Shown here: positions 12,349-12,638 of the stretch, one piece after another
How positions within the stretch are numbered: position 1 is the stretch's first letter
Layout of the letters: the number at the start of each line of letters is the position of its first letter
Origin: Actinomycetota bacterium
Lineage (GTDB): Bacteria > Actinomycetota > Acidimicrobiia > IMCC26256 > PALSA-610
Direction of reading: 5' to 3'
Assembly: GCA_005779345.1 (NCBI GenBank)
Contig: SXJQ01000076.1
Span: 1-12,638, forward strand
Length of the DNA: 12,638 bases
The notes under the pieces: model-generated
Databases searched by the model: none
What the model was told of the DNA's origin: nothing
Seen by the model: the letters and a program-made list of their open reading frames with translations, nothing else
Program-made: the position numbers and the translations under genes

Positions 12349-12354
12349 GAGGGG
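12349..12354 (+). promoter_or_regulatory. Shine-Dalgarno GAGGGG for the luciferase-like gene
   Basis: GAGGGG lies 7 nt before ATG 12362 and supports this start. Confidence 0.6.
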
Positions 12355-12361
12355 CGGTTCG

Positions 12362-12571
12362 ATGAAGTTCGGGATCTTCTTCGAGCACCAGGTTCCCCGA
12401 CCGTGGGAGCCGGGCGACGAGGCCCGGGTCTTCGCCGAGGCCCTCGAACAGATCGAACTCGCCGACCGGATCGGCATCGAGTACGCGTGGCTCGTCGAGC
12501 ACCACTTCATCTCTGCGGCACCAAAGCTCACCTGCGGCGCACTTTGCGGCGCACTTTGCGGCGCATTCTGA
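12362..12571 (+). pseudogene. Luciferase-like (LLM-class) flavin monooxygenase, truncated after about 49 codons
   Basis: MKFGIFFEHQVPRPW, then EALEQIELADRIGIEYAWLVEHHF, is the standard N-terminus of a bacterial-luciferase-like monooxygenase, a TIM-barrel enzyme of about 350-400 residues that uses FMNH2 or F420. After Phe49 (codon 12506-12508) the family pattern is lost. The frame continues as ISAAPKLTCGALCGALCGAF, the last part encoded by 12-bp repeats, and stops at TGA 12569-12571, giving 69 residues. Promoter, operator and ribosome-binding site are intact, so the break looks recent. Either the gene was disrupted by recombination at or insertion of the repeat array, or the sequence joins wrongly near a contig end. 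The rest of the enzyme is not in the window. Confidence 0.7.
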
Positions 12572-12638
12572 AGCGCACTCAGTAGTTCTCTCTGCAGTGC
12601 ATTTTGCGGCGCACTTTGCGACGCATTCGGAAGCGCAC
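12532..12638. repeat. 12-bp-periodic array with 60-bp higher-order period, running off the window
   Basis: Nine 12-bp units can be laid end to end from 12532. Typical units are CTGCGGCGCACT, TTGCGGCGCACT and TTGCGGCGCATT. Units 1-4 match units 6-9 in order (starts 12532 and 12592), so five units form a 60-bp higher-order repeat. The core TGCGGCGCA is a 9-bp palindrome. It is kept as TGCGACGCA in unit 8, and as TGCAGTGCA in unit 6 through two matching changes. There are no spacers. The array follows directly on the break in the luciferase-like gene. Confidence 0.85.

Noticed and set aside
10410..12638. CRISPR arrays at the two 12-bp repeat tracts
   Set aside because: Units are contiguous and only 12 bp, with no spacers and no cas genes in the window.
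12532..12638. Plasmid-type iterons or DnaA boxes of a replication origin
   Set aside because: Units are shorter than usual iterons, no DnaA-box-like sequence or AT-rich melting region is seen, and no replication gene is present.
1..12638. A defence island, prophage, integrative element or biosynthetic gene cluster
   Set aside because: There are no integrases, transposases, tRNA genes, toxin-antitoxin, nuclease, phage structural, NRPS or PKS genes. The genes are ordinary catabolic, redox and sensory families.

Overview
The window looks like chromosomal DNA of a high-GC actinobacterium. The evidence is the very high GC at third codon positions, TANNNT -10 boxes placed 6-7 nt before start codons (leaderless transcripts), and the protein families present (a CYP142/125-like P450, a FadD17-like acyl-CoA synthetase, a DevS-type kinase core, F420/FMN split-barrel proteins, a luciferase-like monooxygenase start). 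An Acidimicrobiia-like organism is my best guess. That is inference, since there is no rRNA or other taxonomic marker here.

Layout: (1) 2-229, the C-terminus of a class-I glutamine-amidotransferase-like peptidase C26, convergent with (2) a cytochrome P450 (236-1423, -). (3) A 195-bp gap with a 15-bp tandem repeat precedes a small ferritin-like protein (1619-2122, +), convergent with (4) a TauD/TfdA-type dioxygenase (2138-3058, -). A 62-bp divergent promoter leads into (5) an N-acyl-D-amino-acid-deacylase-type amidohydrolase (3121-4896, +), followed at once and in the same frame by (6) an EamA/DMT permease that has no canonical start codon (4897-5745). (7) A FadD17-like acyl-CoA synthetase (5827-7464, +) is convergent with (8) a parallel beta-helix lipoprotein (7469-8905, -). 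Divergent from that is (9) a soluble PAS histidine kinase (9082-10146, +), convergent with (10) a split-barrel flavoprotein carrying an eight-fold PDVR repeat (10152-10649, -). (11) A BKACE (DUF849) enzyme (10807-11709, -) ends inside a 42-bp palindrome. (12) A second split-barrel protein (11764-12216, -) probably heads the BKACE transcript. (13) The last gene is a luciferase-like monooxygenase start that breaks off after about 49 codons and runs into a 12-bp-periodic repeat array reaching the window edge.

Most genes look like single-gene catabolic or redox units and not like one pathway. The only functional pair I would group is the P450 and the FadD17-like ligase, whose nearest recognisable relatives act on steroid side chains. 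The amidohydrolase and permease may form a hydrolase/transporter pair.

I do not see a defence, mobile or biosynthetic system. What stands out is the density of short tandem repeats: six unrelated arrays of 12-15-bp units in 12.6 kb, two of them expanded in frame inside predicted surface loops of enzymes and one at the point where a gene is broken.
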